From contig NC_041002.1 of NCBI RefSeq assembly GCF_004193775.1, forward strand, positions 37,607,112 to 37,671,111: 64,000 nt of DNA, in the 5' to 3' direction. This DNA comes from Glycine soja (Eukaryota > Streptophyta > Magnoliopsida > Fabales > Fabaceae). The notes beneath the pieces were generated by a model, which saw nothing but the letters and a program-made list of their open reading frames with translations, searched no databases and was not told where the DNA came from. Shown here one piece after another: positions 12,433 through 25,693 of this stretch (positions are counted from its first letter, which is position 1; every line of letters begins with the position of its first letter). The position numbers and the translations under genes were made by a program.

Positions 12433-14375
12433 GTATGAGATGAGCCTCTATGGCCTTCAGACATTAGCAAAAAGTATCCAACACAAGTAGTAAGTAAATA
12501 ATATGATCGAACACATAAAGTTGTTGAAACCTAGGTATATTCAAATCAATACACAAAAGTGGACAAACCAAAGTCTTAGAGTAGTCACTTATCCAAGCCC
12601 TACAAAATAACCACACCATCGAGAAGGTACATGCCAGATGAAAGTGAACCTACCAATGAGAACCCAATGAAGAAAACCCAAAGATGTTAGCCCACAAGTG
12701 AAGATCTTTCCTGATGCTCATCATTCAAACATGAAAATGTTGGTGTAAGGAGTCTTAGCAGCCACAAACAAAGAGTTAATACACACCCACCTGCATAACC
12801 ACCATTTGTGGTTCATTAACAACAAATATATCATGGTAACTTAGTCCACATGTCTATCACATTTTTTATTTATCCCAGGCCCAACTTGCCATTAAGCTTT
12901 GTTCACTCTAATGGTCTTATAAACTATAATTGATGATGATTGAAGTTCACATTCTGCTCAATAGCAATACACTTCTCTCAACCATGGATAAGAATCCATT
13001 CCAGTCAGGGATATTGAGTAAGGCCCATGAGTCCTCTATGCTAAATGGATCTAACATCCTTAGTCGAGTTATCACCATTCTTCATTGCCTCAGGTTCCTC
13101 TAAACCATTCGAACCATCCCCTAGTGTACCCATTGTAAGTCATCTGTTGTTTCTAATCATCCCCTAGTGTTTGGAGGACTATGCCTTTACCGAGTATACA
13201 TAAATCCTTTTCCTTAGGCACTTCCATCTCTCCAACCCCGCATCACATCAATTTCCTCATTCCTTTTCCCTTTCCTTTCATCTTCCTATGTTGCATATGC
13301 TGCCCTCATTGAGTCGCCGACTTCACAAGTCTTCACCGCACATACAACGAGAGGAAGGAGCATTAACTTTTTCACTCCATTTGGGTACCATTACTATGGT
13401 CCCTCAAGTGGATAAGTCCACTTCTCACACAAGCAAACCTACAACATCATTACCATAAATACAATGAATTCATGAACCTCAGCTTTCTACATGCTAAGCA
13501 TTAGACACCCTAAAGTGAAACCAAAGCGCAGATGATAACATAATATAATATATTAATATACCATCACAACTAATCAATATATAAACATAAAACATGAGAG
13601 TAAATTCATATCCATATCATGTTCATAACATCACAACATTCTACATTCAAGTTACCATACCTAGTGTCACATGCCATCAAAGTTATCACTTTAAACCAAG
13701 TCATAAAGTGTGGAAGCAATTATTTCACTAATTGGTTTTTATTCATTAATACTCTATAATTTATCACTTCTCTTAATGAATTATCATATCAATTTTTTCT
13801 CATAATTAAATTATCAATTAAGATCACCCAATTAGAAATATGAATCTAGTTCATGAAATTGTATCCCAAAGCCCAAGTAAAAATCCACACAATTCATAAT
13901 AAATAAAAAAAAGTAGCATATATTGTACTTTATCACAATGCAGTACCACCATCTTATAAAATCAATATCTTAATCATACCTCAATGGAATTTCATAAACA
14001 TTATCACCATAGAAAGACTTATGTGTCTAGTTTTGAAAATGGTATCACCCATTATTAGAAGATCACAAAACAAAGAGAACTAATCAATTTACTAACACAT
14101 GTTCAAACCAGACAACAAAAAGAATCCCTTGCACATACTTGTCCATAATTTAATTAGCTTCCTAATCATAATAGTGAATTAAAATGAGTGACCCAACTTT
14201 CAAAGCTTATCATGTCTAGTTTTCATAGATGTTCCTCAAAATCACATACCATTCCCAGTTCACAAAACAAGCATCAAAGGTTGAAATAAAACATCCAACA
14301 AAAAGGACATTTTGTAGAAATTATAGAAATTTTATTCCCCATTCAAATTGAGCGTATTTTATATGGATTCTTATG
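10904..14375. other. Gene-free region, decayed repeats
   Basis: The first ~150 bp are probably pectinesterase 3' UTR. No coding sequence is recognised further on. At about 12,054 a TGTAACACCC word, the start of many plant LTRs, opens a long AT-rich non-coding stretch that resumes after the solo LTR at 14,376-16,082. It may be another old LTR, but I found no matching end or target duplication. Confidence 0.5.
12391..12430. repeat. (AT)n microsatellite
   Basis: About 20 uninterrupted AT units. Confidence 0.95.
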
Positions 14376-16082
14376 TGTTGGATCGAGTGGCCTCATAATA
14401 ATTAAGAAGGGGGGGTTGAATTAATTATTCCTAAAACTTTACCAATTAAAAATTACTCTTTTAAGGCTTTTACTTTTGTTGTTAAGAGAATATGGAATAG
14501 AAGAGAAACTTAACAGAAAGTAAAAGCGAAAATTAAATGCACAGCGGGAAGTAAAAGAGTAGGAAGAAGGAAACAAACACACAAGAGTTTTTATACTTGT
14601 TCGGCAACAACCCGTGCCTACCTCCAGTCCCCAAGCGACCTGCGGTCCTTGGGATTTCTTTCAACCTTGTAAAAATCCTTTTACAAGCAAAGATCCACAA
14701 GGGATGTACCCTCCCTTGTTCTCTTTGAAACCCTAGTGGATGTACCCTCCACTAGAACTAATCCACAAGAGATGTACCCTCTCTTGTTCTCAGTCAAACC
14801 CAAGTAGATGTACCCTCTACTTGTATCACAAAGGATGTACCCTCCAATGTGTTAAGACAAAGATCTCAGGCTGTTAAACCTTTGATACTTTGTGAATGGG
14901 GATACAAAAGAATTCTCAGGCGGTTAAACCTTTGAACGCTTTTGTATTAGGGAATGGGAAGAATCAAAAGAATTCTCAGACTGTGTCGTTTTGAATTCTT
15001 TGACAAGGGAGAAGGGAGACACAAAAGAATTCAGGCGGTTAGTCCCTTGTTCTTTTGGAAAAGAGAGAAGAGAGACACAAAAAGAATTCAGGCGGTTAGT
15101 CCTTGGCGAATTCTTTTTGGCAAAGGGAGAAGAGAATGAAAAGGATGAATAGCACAAGTTTTCAAGGTTTAGAAAAACCAGAAAACTTTGGAAAGCTTTT
15201 GGCAAAAGGAAGAAGAAGAAGAAGAAGAAGAAGTTCAAAGAGACTCAGAAATTAATGTGGAAAACTTGCTTGTGTAAAGAATGAATTGGAAAAGATTGAT
15301 TGATAGAATGAATTAATTTGAAAATTCAAAACAAAGCCTTGCTTTTATAGACTCTTCATGTCTGGTCAAGAAGGCCATTCAGAAGAGTTATAACTTTTAG
15401 AAAAACTTAAAACCCATTTGAAAAAGTCAAAACCTTTTTGAAGAGTTACATCTTTAGATTTTTCACAAACAAACACTGGTAATCGATTACCAAATAAGTG
15501 TAATCGATGACACAAAGCTTTTGAGTGAAACAATGTGACTCTTCACTTTTAAATTTGAATTTCAATGTTCAAGGACACTGGTAATCGATTACCAACATAT
15601 TGTAATCGATTACAGCCTTTTGAAAATATTTGGAACGTTGTAAATTCAGTTTGAAAACTTTTTCAAACTCATTTTGCTACTGGTAATTGATTACAACAAT
15701 ATGGTAATCGATTACGAGAGAGTAAAAACTCTTTGGTAAAGGTTTTGTCAAAAACTCATGTGCTATTCAAAGTTTTCAAAACTTTTTAATACTTATCTTG
15801 ATTGAGTCTTTTCTTCATTCTTGAATCTTGAGTCTTGAATCTTGATCTTGATTTTTGAGATCTTGAATCTTGAATCTTGATTCTTGATTGTAGACTTTCT
15901 TCTTGAGTCTTGAATTCTTCTTGATTCTTGAACTCTTGACTTGTTCTTGATTCACTTGAGTTGTTCTTTGATCTTTTGAGATTTTTGTTCATAACCTTTG
16001 TCATCATCTTTTGTTGTCATCATTGTTATCATCAAAACACCTTTGAATCATTGTTGATTCATCATGAAGCTTTGCTTTCACA
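14376..16082 (+). mobile_element. Solo LTR with 5-bp TSD (TTATG), TAATCGATTA family
   Basis: The 1,707-bp sequence begins TGTTGGATCGAG and ends TTTCACA. It is flanked by identical TTATG copies (14,371-14,375 and 16,083-16,087), the hallmark of an LTR left after internal recombination. It contains tandem ggatgtaccctc units (14,700-14,850), repeated aggcggttag words (14,910-15,105), three spaced pairs of TGGTAATCGATTACCA-type palindromes (15,478-15,716), and a TCTTGAATCT-rich low-complexity run (15,790-15,975). A second copy lies inverted at 20,412-22,036. Open frames within it are repeat artefacts. The family looks soybean-type, but I cannot assign a database name. Confidence 0.9.
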
Positions 16083-17464
16083 TTATGCCCTAAATGTCTA
16101 CTTTAATAATATAATGTTATTTTTAGCATATGAGGCCTCAATCCCAACATTCAATTTCGTGAGACATGTTTTAGCAGGAATTTCCACAACCAAGTGTTCA
16201 CAATTTTAATCCAAATATCATAACAATCAACACGTACACACACACATTCAATGAGTCTAATGTATCTATTAGTATCTTTACGATGCTTGCATATAAACCA
16301 AAATTCCTCTTTTCATTCATACCATTGATGATTGAAGTATTAAAATTCTATCATGCACTCTTAGTCTAGAAAATCACAATTTCATAATAGAAACATAACT
16401 TAGAAACAACTTTTTCCATTGACATAGAATTCTAATTTTCAAAAACTGTATATGTTTCTCCAAGTTTTCAAGCATGCTAAAAAAAATTTTCAAGTCAAAA
16501 AGTCCCAATTCTAGTTTCAATTTCATTTTTCCCTACATAATGCAAAAATAAAGGCTCCAAAACTTGGTTTTGACATAACTACCACTTCCTAAATCCAAAT
16601 TAAACAAACTTTATATGTTTGGTTCAGGTTTTTGAAGTCAAGGAACTCAATTTTTGGCATTCAAAATAGTAAATAAAAATCACATCAGTCCTAATTTCAT
16701 TAATAGAGGCAAATATGAAAAATAACACAATATTGGACAACATAAAAATCAAAGCTCTGCCCATTACAACAACACATATACCCCAAGGACTTAGAAAAAC
16801 ACCTTTACCTTGATTTTAAAGCATTGGCAGCATCATTCCATCACTAATACCATCACCATTTCACCACCATTGTTGCCGCTACTATTCCACCCTGGCCACC
16901 ACCACCATTAACTGGCACCACCACTATCGCTATAATCATCACTATCGCCACTCCCACCATGCTACCTTAACCACTGCTATTATTTCATAGTAGAGCAAGA
17001 TAAGATAAAATGATTGACTCATTTCATTTATCTTTAATTTGTAACATCTTTTAAAAAACTAAAAGCAAATAATAAACTAAAACTCAAAACTCAACTAAAA
17101 TTGATTTTGATTTTTAAAAATTTCAAAACTGAAAACAAGAAATTACCTCGAACAGGACCTAAGTTAACATTAAAACCCAGCGTAAGGTTAATTTAGACTA
17201 AGGATGATTTGGTGGAGTGTTTGATCAAACCATTGGGTGATAAAATTCATGAAATGAGAATAATTCGGTGGTCAAATATGTAATTAAGTCATTGTTTTAC
17301 GTTTAGAAAAAAACACAAAGTCTTCTTTCATTGTTATTTTACAATATTGATAAAGAATTAGAATTTTTTTCTTTCTATTATATCCTTAACCATTTTTATG
17401 GAGTGAGAAAATTAAAGAGAAGTATACATGAGAGAGTATACAATTAATATGATAAGATACATAC

Positions 17465-17505
<41 letters not shown>

Positions 17506-17628
17506 ATTTCGTAACATTTCTCCTAGTCTTTTTTATAAGAACCAAATTAAAATTTTAGTTTATTCTTTATTAAAAGAACAAATTTAGAATGTCTTATGGA
17601 TTAATTATTTTTGTCACAAAGATATCTT
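16083..17628. other. Gene-free region between solo LTR and TE nest
   Basis: It continues the non-coding sequence interrupted by the solo LTR. It holds an ACC/ATC-rich block (about 16,830-16,975), the second copy of the dispersed repeat (16,985-17,235), and an (AT)n tract (about 17,469-17,501). No gene is visible. Confidence 0.6.
16985..17235 (+). repeat. Dispersed repeat, copy 2 (matches 3,470-3,715)
   Basis: Same orientation and order of words as copy 1, again immediately after a CAC/ATC triplet block, with near-identity over the gtaaggttaatttagacta segment. Confidence 0.7.
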
Positions 17629-17856
17629 TGTTATGAATAATCTATTTGTGGCTATCATATATTTTATTATCTTTTATGGTGTTTCCTTTTTTATTTATTT
17701 ATCTTTTTGTAACTTCCTAATTATCTTTTGTACCTATAAATAAGCTACTCGTCTGGGAAAGAATACACACAATTATTATTCTCTCTAGCCACTCTTTTCT
17801 TTTCTTTTGCTATACTACTCTCTCTAGTTTTATGCTTCGAGTTACGTTTATTTAAC
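17629..17856 (+). repeat. 5' LTR of the outer copia element
   Basis: Homologous to 55,834-56,024, sharing TGTTATGA-TAATCTATTTGT at the start and attctctcta further on. It retains a TATAAATAAG promoter-like stretch (about 17,735) that the 3' LTR has lost. The inner end is uncertain: 17,856 by homology, or about 17,896 if the degenerate attggtattgcaac at 17,897-17,910 is the decayed primer binding site. Confidence 0.75.
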
Positions 17857-19016
17857 ACATTTTTAGCACAATTGTCTTTCTTTCACAAGTCATCTACAAT
17901 TGGTATTGCAACTTATGAGAAAAAGTCATGTAAAGAATTTGATTGCAGAAAGTTGCTCTTTTAAATTCATATTTTAAGATCATATTTTTCATTTCTCTAA
18001 TTTCATTATCCATACTATGTATTTGGTAGAATATTGGTGTTCTATTTACATAATTGTGAAATCGATCATTTGAGAGTCTTGAAGACTCTCAAAGAGGAAA
18101 ATATTTAGAATATGTTTTTCACTGGAAGTGAGAAAATAATATAAAAGCACAAATAAAAGAATACTTTTTCTCAACAAAAGTTAGAAAATAATGTCATAAT
18201 GGTTGAGGCCTATGATGTGTATAGTTATATTGTTCACATAAATATGAATTTATTTAGATATAATGTGTCTTGAAGACAAACTCACATAAATAAATTAAAA
18301 AATTACTTTTGTAAAAGGTTTCGAAGACCTTATTAAAGAAATAAATTTTAAGGAAATTTTTCTCTCACCAGAAGTGATGTAAAAAGGGGATAAAAAAGAT
18401 TAGTCCTTTCTCACTAGAAGTAAAATAATAATGCAAATTGAAAAAAGAAAGAATATTTGGTTATTGAAGAATGAGATTATAAAAAATTAGTTTTTTTTTC
18501 TCTCAGCAAAAGTGAGAAAATAGTGCAAAAGTGAAAATGAAATAGTTTTTTTCTTGACTTTCCTGATTATTTGTTTCTCGATGTTGTACCTCCTAAAATT
18601 TAGGTTATTGTTTAACATTTGGTCAAGATACTTTTAGAGACAAGTATCTATTATTATTAATATTGGTGGCTCATTGGGATTACATATACATATATGTAGT
18701 GCATTTTACGACCATTATAATTAATGGATTAGCATTATATCCTTCAAAATTGGCTAATGGTATTTTCAATTGTATATTTACATATGTGAAGAAGATTCTT
18801 TCCCATTTAAACCATTGTACTAACTTTACATAAATATATGTCTAGATGCATTTGGTTTTATATTATAAGATCAATTCCAAGCTAAGGTACTTTTAATTGC
18901 AAGAATGTAATTAAATGAAAAATGACATACAAATGGTGTGTGTATATATAGAAAGGAGGGATCAAATTACACCGATATAACTTTGATAACTATTACACCA
19001 TTTTTATATTTTTGAC

Positions 19017-19100
<84 letters not shown>

Positions 19101-20394
19101 TATGGCAGCCACAACATCGACGATTATGTTGGTGGCAATGAAAGTGGTGATGACGACAATCATGGTGATTGGGGTTGAGGTGATATCCTTGACGTAAATT
19201 AAATCTTTAAAATATTTTATTTTCTATTTGATAAATCTTATAGAAATTTTATGGTTAAATGATATTTTAAAATGTTTTAATTTTGACATTTCATTTTAAT
19301 CTAACAGATAAGATTGATCATTTTCATTCTCACATGAGAGGATCATTCTCATATGGTATGTCCTCTCTCTATATATATTGAATTTATTTTATGATTTTTT
19401 TTTCTCCAGAGTGTGTGTGCCTTGAGCTTGAATGATTATACACTCATTTGTTTATATTTATGTATCTATTTAATTATATATATGCATGATGCTTTATCCA
19501 TATGGTTAATTGATGTTTGTCATAATACGGTACTAGCATGGTGAGATTTTAAGAACTATGATTAATGTAAAGTGTTTCAGAATTCATTTGATAATTATTT
19601 GGAATGATGAGTTGTGTTTAGGTATGCTATATTTCTTACATACTTGCAAGAAAAACAAAGTACTCAATAGAAATATCATATGACTCATTTATTGATATTG
19701 CTCCATTCTCTTAAGTGAATATTACACATGTATTTTTATAAAATAACTATGTGAATAATTTATTTCTATCATATACGTTTAATCATTATTGTTATAGTGA
19801 TAACTTTAACATTATTCACTTATGATTTAAATGTATTACTTTTAGATTATTTTCTTTTGGCTTCATGGTGAAATTATGCTTATGATTTGATTCAGGCTTC
19901 AAGCTTAAATGATTTGTGGACCAATAATGTATGCATACATGGACTTTATATACATGTTTCCAAAATATTTTGTTAAATTGGTTTATAGACTAATATATAA
20001 AATGTTTATGAAAATTACTTTAAAGTTATATATTAAAATAATTATGAAAATTACTTTAAAGTTGTGTATTGCACATGAATGAACTCATATAGGCTATTTA
20101 TAATAGCTCTTACATGTATTAAGGTCACAACTTTTTTTTTGAATGATTTTATTGGTTTATAAACATGCATACATGATATGTGGTGTGTATTTTACAGTGA
20201 ACAATATCAAGAAAAATAGGATATATTTTGATATATATTTTGTATTTCTCGCTAATATTATAATGATTCACACAAGGCATAGCATCAATGTAAAATTTGT
20301 ACTCTATGTTTATTATTAAAATTGAAAAAACAAGTCGTAAACTAGAAGTTTACGAAACAATATAAGTTTGTTCTTTTGCATGAACTGTTCAGCC
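17857..20394 (+). other. 5' internal region of the outer copia element, no recognisable coding
   Basis: Gag, protease and the start of integrase would be expected here, but no domain is recognisable in any frame. The region is AT-rich, with several words about gtgagaaaataat repeated at 18,125-18,540 and a compound (AT)n(GA)n microsatellite at 19,020-19,095. Confidence 0.5.
19020..19095. repeat. Compound (AT)n(GA)n microsatellite
   Basis: About 21 AT units run directly into about 16 AG units. It produces an artefactual Ile-Tyr/Arg-Glu open frame. Confidence 0.95.
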
Positions 20395-20399
20395 ATTAT

Positions 20400-23293
20400 T
20401 GAAATAACAATTGTAGAAGCAAGCTTCATGATGATGAATTAAGTTGATTCAAGTAGTTTTGATTATAACAAAGATGATGAGAAAAAGCCCAAAAGAATAC
20501 AAGAGAATGATTTCAAGAACAAGATTAGAGAATCAAGAGAAGTTAGATTTCAAGATTCAAGAAAAGATGAATTCAAGGTTAAAAAAAAAAAAGAAATCAA
20601 GAAGACTTCACAAGGGAAGTATTGAAAAGATTTTTCAAAAAACAAACATAGCACAATTTTGTTTTTCAAAAGAGTTTTTCTCAAAATTTTCTAAGTTACC
20701 AGAGTTTTTACTCTCTGGTAATCGATTACCATTTTCCTGTAATTGATTACCAGTGGCAAAGTTTGATTTCAAAAGTTTTTAACTGAATTTGCAACGTTCC
20801 AATTGATTTCAAAATGGTGTAATCGATTACAAGATATTGGTAATCGATTACCAGTGTATCTGAACATTGAAATTCAAAATCAATTATGAAGAGTCACATC
20901 CTTTCATAAAAAGCTTTGTGTAATCGATTACAAGGATTTGGTAATCGATTACGAGTGACAAGTTTTGAACAAAAATCAAAAGATGTAACTCTTCTAATGG
21001 TTTTCAAGTTTTTCTCAAGGTCATAACTCTTCCAATGGTCTTCTTGACCAGACATAAAGAGTCTATAAAAGTAAGACCTTGATTTGCATTTTAAGATATC
21101 TAATTACAACTTTTTCATATATTCTTTTACAACCTTTGAATCTCATTGAACATCTTCTTGAACTTCTTCCTTTGCCAAAAACTTTCTGAGTTTTCTGGTT
21201 TCCAAACCTTGTTCTTTCACAGAAAACAAAAGTGTGCTATATCTTTTCTTTCTCTTCTTCCTTTGCTAAAAAGAATTCTACAAGGACTAACCACCTGAAT
21301 TCTTTTTGTGTCTCTCTTCTCCCTTTTCCAAAAGAACAAAGGACTAACCGCCTGAATTCTTTTGTGTCTCCCTTCTCCCTTTTCAAAGAATTCAAAATGA
21401 CACAGTCTGAGAATTCTTTTGATTCTTCCCTTTCCCTTAAACAAAAGATTTCAAAGGACTAACCGCCTGAGAATTCTTTTGTTTCCCCTTCACAAAGTTT
21501 CAAAGAACTAACCGCCTGAGAACTTTGTCTTAACACATTGGAGGGTACATCCTTTGTGGTACAAGTAGAGGGTACATCTACTTGGGTTGTTGTAACTGAG
21601 AACAAGAGAGGGTACATCTCTTGTGGATCAGTTCAAGTGGAGGGTACATCCACTTGGTTGTTCAAAGAGAACAAGGGAGGGTACATCCCTTGTGGATCTT
21701 TGCTTGTAAAGGATTTTACAAGGTTGAAAAGAAATCTCAAGGACCGTAGGTCGCTTGGGGACTAGATGTAGGCACGGATTGTTGCCGAACCAGTATAAAA
21801 CTCTTGTGTTTGTCTTCTTCTTCCCTACACTTTTAATTTCCGCTGTGCACTTTAATTAGCGCTTTTATTTTTTATTAATTTTCTATTTCTGTTCTTTTCT
21901 TTCTTAACATTATTGTAAAAGCCTAATTGAATCTAGTAACATTAAGAAGGATAGTTTTTTTTTTAATTAGTAAAGGTTCATTAATAATTAATTCAACCCC
22001 CCCTTCTTAATTATTTCGAGGCCACTTGATCCAACAACAACCGTTACACTAGAAGAGGGGTTGAATAGTGTGTTAACCAAATATATAATAAACTTTTAAT
22101 GCAAATATGTGTGCATGTGTGTGGAAACTTAGAAGAGGATGGACCGTCCACTTAGGAGAAAAATTGATTTTAATAAATACAAGTCCAGAGACTTGGTAAC
22201 AAAGAGTCCTTTTACAACCATTTTCAAATAAACACTTGGTATTAAACAACTGATAGAGAGTGTCGATAAAATGCTCAATAAACCATAAAGGAGAAAAGTA
22301 TAAACACTTAGTTTATATTGGTTCACTGAACCTTAGCTACATCCAGTTTTTCTTTACTCAATAATAAAGGGTTCTACTAATCAAAACTTGATTGCAAACA
22401 AGTATTTCGATTTGCCACTCCTGGCTTTACAAGTATTCTTAATATCACTTCTGACACGTACTTAGGGTCCCCCTAAATCTAAGAAATCCAAGTATTTTTT
22501 AACACTAAGCCACTTCTGGCATTCATAAATAGTAGTTTGAATGAATACAAGTATTCAAAAATACTCAAAGAGTGAATAAACAATAAAGCTCGATTACAAA
22601 TGGACTTTGCTTAGCAAAAAATAAACAGATGAAAACTTTGTATTAGTCATCTAGTAATTTCAGCAGAGTTTGACTTCAGTTAATTTCTTGCTTTTTCATT
22701 TGTATTTCTCTACTTTGCTTTTTGAGTAGTCATTGCCTTTTATAGACTTTCGTGAGGGATCAATGTCAATTCCTTGAAAAGACTGTTGTCTCACAGTGAA
22801 GGAAAAGGCTAGTGGCATGATCTGATTGAGCTTGTCTTTTAGGAAGAGTGACCTTTAGAGAATATTATTTTCAAGATCCTCTATTTTGTCCTTTCCTTAA
22901 ATTCAAATTTTAGAATTTCAAAATAAAGAGAGACAAAATGAATTTGCATAGGATGGAATATGTGTACTTCCCTTTTACGATTACCACAAACGTTTTGCCA
23001 ATGCTGATCATTTTAGAAGATGCATGAGTTATTTACTAGTTGGAGGGGTGGTATAAACAATAACATAGCATATAACACTAATTGTCAGAGAGTAGACACC
23101 ATTTAGTTTTAGCGCATTGGTTGCTAGATAGATAGTTAACAGAGCAATCCTTCTTGGATGACAACTTATTGTTAGATCCTTAAGAAGTAGAACATGTCCC
23201 CTTGTCAAAAACTCATTAGAATGTCATTGATTTAGAATTTTTTATTCATCAAAATCTAAGGTAGATGAGATGAGTGGTCATCCAGACCTAACA
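20400..23293 (-). repeat. 3' LTR of the Sirevirus-like element, split by a solo LTR
   Basis: LTR sequence lies at 20,400-20,411 and 22,042-23,293, about 1,264 bp when the insertion and its duplicated target are discounted. It matches 36,803-39,698, including TGAAATAACAAT at one end and CCAGACCTAACA at the other. Confidence 0.88.
20412..22036 (-). mobile_element. Solo LTR, TAATCGATTA family, inverted relative to 14,376-16,082
   Basis: 1,625 bp; on the minus strand it starts TGTTGGATCAAG and ends GCTTCTACA. Flanks are ACAAT (20,407-20,411) and ACAAC (22,037-22,041), a target duplication with one mismatch. Comparison with the uninterrupted LTR end at 36,803 confirms that the insertion splits a TGAAATAACAAT word. 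It shares the ggatgtaccctc tandem units, aggcggttag repeats and three pairs of TAATCGATTA palindromes (20,717-20,954) with the first copy. Confidence 0.88.
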
Positions 23294-23310
23294 ATCTCCT
23301 CCTTTTTTAT
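23294..23310 (-). promoter_or_regulatory. Polypurine tract of the Sirevirus-like element
   Basis: On the minus strand the sequence reads ATAAAAAAGGAGGAGAT and abuts the 3' LTR start TGTTAGG, as expected for the plus-strand priming site. Confidence 0.8.
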
Positions 23311-23559
23311 AATGACAAACAATATAAATTTTTATGCGTATCAGGGTTTTAAGAGGGTAAGATGAATGAATGTAATGCATTTAAACTCCCTTTTTAAGTT
23401 CAACCATGGCAAAATATGACAGATAAATTGTATATGACATACGAGACAAGAAAATAATAACATTTAACAAATAACTAAAGAGAGAACACGTGAATATACT
23501 CCAAAACCACTTTTATTTAATAAGATAGCTCTTTACACTCAAAATTCATACGTCTCTCC

Positions 23560-25491
23560 CTTTTTTCATAAGCAAAAAATGGGTTTGAAGATAGTAATAA
23601 TAAGGAACATCATAGTCATCCTTGAGCAGGTAATGGTGGTAGAGGTTGAGAAGGTGGAGGGAAGACGAAAGTAGTGGTGGTGTATGATCAACGATTGGTG
23701 GTGGTGGAGGTTCAAGAGGTTAAGGTGTAGGTGGATGTTGAGGAATAAGTGCAGGTGCAGCATAGCTTCAAGCATAAACATATGAGCTTGTTGAGTATTT
23801 TGAAGGAGGGCCACACCAAGGTTGGAGAACAGAGTGGTGATTTCGGCATTAAGAGCCCGAATTGGTCATTTTCTTGACCTTGTCATTCGATGAAGGTTTC
23901 CATAACTTGCCCTATCATGTCTTGCACTTGATCCCTGATAACAATAGAAGGTTGTGCATAGTTGAAGGGAGTAGTGCCTGAACTATTGGAGTAGATGATG
24001 ATGACATTAGGTTCTCCCATGTCTCTAGAAGTAGCCTTATTTGAAGTTGTTGACTTCTTGGACGCAAGTTCTATAGTGTTGAGTTCAACTTCATCAACTA
24101 TGGCTGCATTGGATGCCTTAGGAGTTGCGTCCATGACACCAGTGTTGGTGAGATCAATGATGACCCCAAGTACAATGGTGTCATCCATATCTTTAGTAGA
24201 TGCTTCATCTAGGATAGAGGCATCAACTTTTTTTATAGCACAACAACTACTACTTCTTATTTTGCTGAACTTCTTGGAGCTTTCTCTCATGAGCTAGCAT
24301 CTAGTCTTCAGACGTCTTTTTCAGATTATAAGTGGCACCAAATTGAATGGTAGGAAGTTTCAATAGGCATTTGATGAACGAGTCATTATCAATATCTTTT
24401 GTAAAGCAGGTGCAAGCATCATCAAAGTGATACTTCCTAACATGACGTAACACTTGAATGACATTGCAATGATCATCATTATCCCTTCCATCATAACCAA
24501 AAGTAGAGGCTTTCTGAGTGTTCGCCCATATAATCTGATTCCAAAAGGTCCTAGCATCATAGGCATCAGAAGCACAAAGAAGCCTTTTTTCATTGAATAA
24601 GGAGCTTCAATTCTGAGGGTGATGACTATTTCCATCTTCATTTTCCTTGAAGGTATCTCTTCATTGTAGTTAAACTTGAAGCCTTTCTTTTTAGCAGCAT
24701 CTCAGTGGCCCTTGAGATGTGCAGACCAAGAGGGTAAGCAGTGGCTTGATCTTTTACAAACATTTGTGAAAGAAAGTTGCCAAGAGATAAGCGTTCTTCC
24801 TAGGTTAGATTAAGATCAGTTGGATGCACATGCAAGAGTTTTGTGATGGGTAACCACAAATGCACCTTCTTCTAAAATTCACTTTTTAGAGGTTCCACAT
24901 CTTGTGAGGGGTCTCTTTAGTGCTTTTCAAATAAATCCCTTTGGATATTGTTTTGTGTACTTTTCTTTTCTTTGCACTTCTAAAGGTTATGCCAGACTCT
25001 GTTGGAGAGACCTATGTTGAGGACGAACTTGTTGCTAAGTGCCACATGCATTCCAATGAGGAGGCATCTTGATAACATTGGGTTGCGCTAGACAAGTCCA
25101 TTGAGGGAAGGGAAGATGAACTATGGCATCTATTGGTAAAGCCTTAAAGGCCTTAGATGGGGTATGTTCATAGTCATACTTCGTCCATGTAGGTGCTTGG
25201 TCATTGATGGTTTCCTTATCAACATGTTCAACATAAATAAACTTAGAGTATGGGATTTTAGGTGCATGATTACCATTAATGAATGCTAGTGGGAACCTCT
25301 GAGCATCTAGTCATCAGTCGTCCAAGAGCTCTCTATCTGATAACGATGAAGCTTGATCCTTTTTCTTCCCCGTAAAGGAAACTGCCCACTCTTTCTCACT
25401 AATTTTGGGATTGGCTTTGGTCGTCCTCGTCTTGATGTGTCTTGGTATCATAAAGGGGGTGACAGATTCACATGGTTCAGGGGCGGGTTGG
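23560..25491 (-). pseudogene. Downstream (env-like position) ORF of the Sirevirus-like element, distal part, broken
   Basis: Minus-strand open segments at 25,314-25,491, 24,360-24,641, 23,883-24,290 and 23,566-23,814 lie between RNase H and the 3' LTR, where Sireviruses carry an extra ORF often called env-like. The segment at 23,883-24,290 is rich in Ser, Thr and acidic residues and contains a hydrophilic QVQDMIGQVMETF stretch. Frameshifts and stops separate the pieces, and the proximal part is cut off by the LTR insertion at 25,492. I recognise the position rather than a defined domain, so the env-like label is by location only. No evidence supports a working envelope protein. Confidence 0.5.
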
Positions 25492-25630
25492 TGTAACACC
25501 CTATTTTTTTGTAAAATAAATTAAAAAAGATTTTATTTAAAAATAAATATAATTTTAGGAAAATAATGATGTTGTTGTAATCAAATAAATAAAAAGAAAT
25601 AGTTTTATTAATGAAAATAATGGTTTTAAG

Positions 25631-25693
<63 letters not shown>

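Noticed and set aside
15786..16007. Minus-strand 73-codon ORF in the solo LTR
   Set aside because: It reads through a TCTTGAATCT-type low-complexity run that is part of the LTR.
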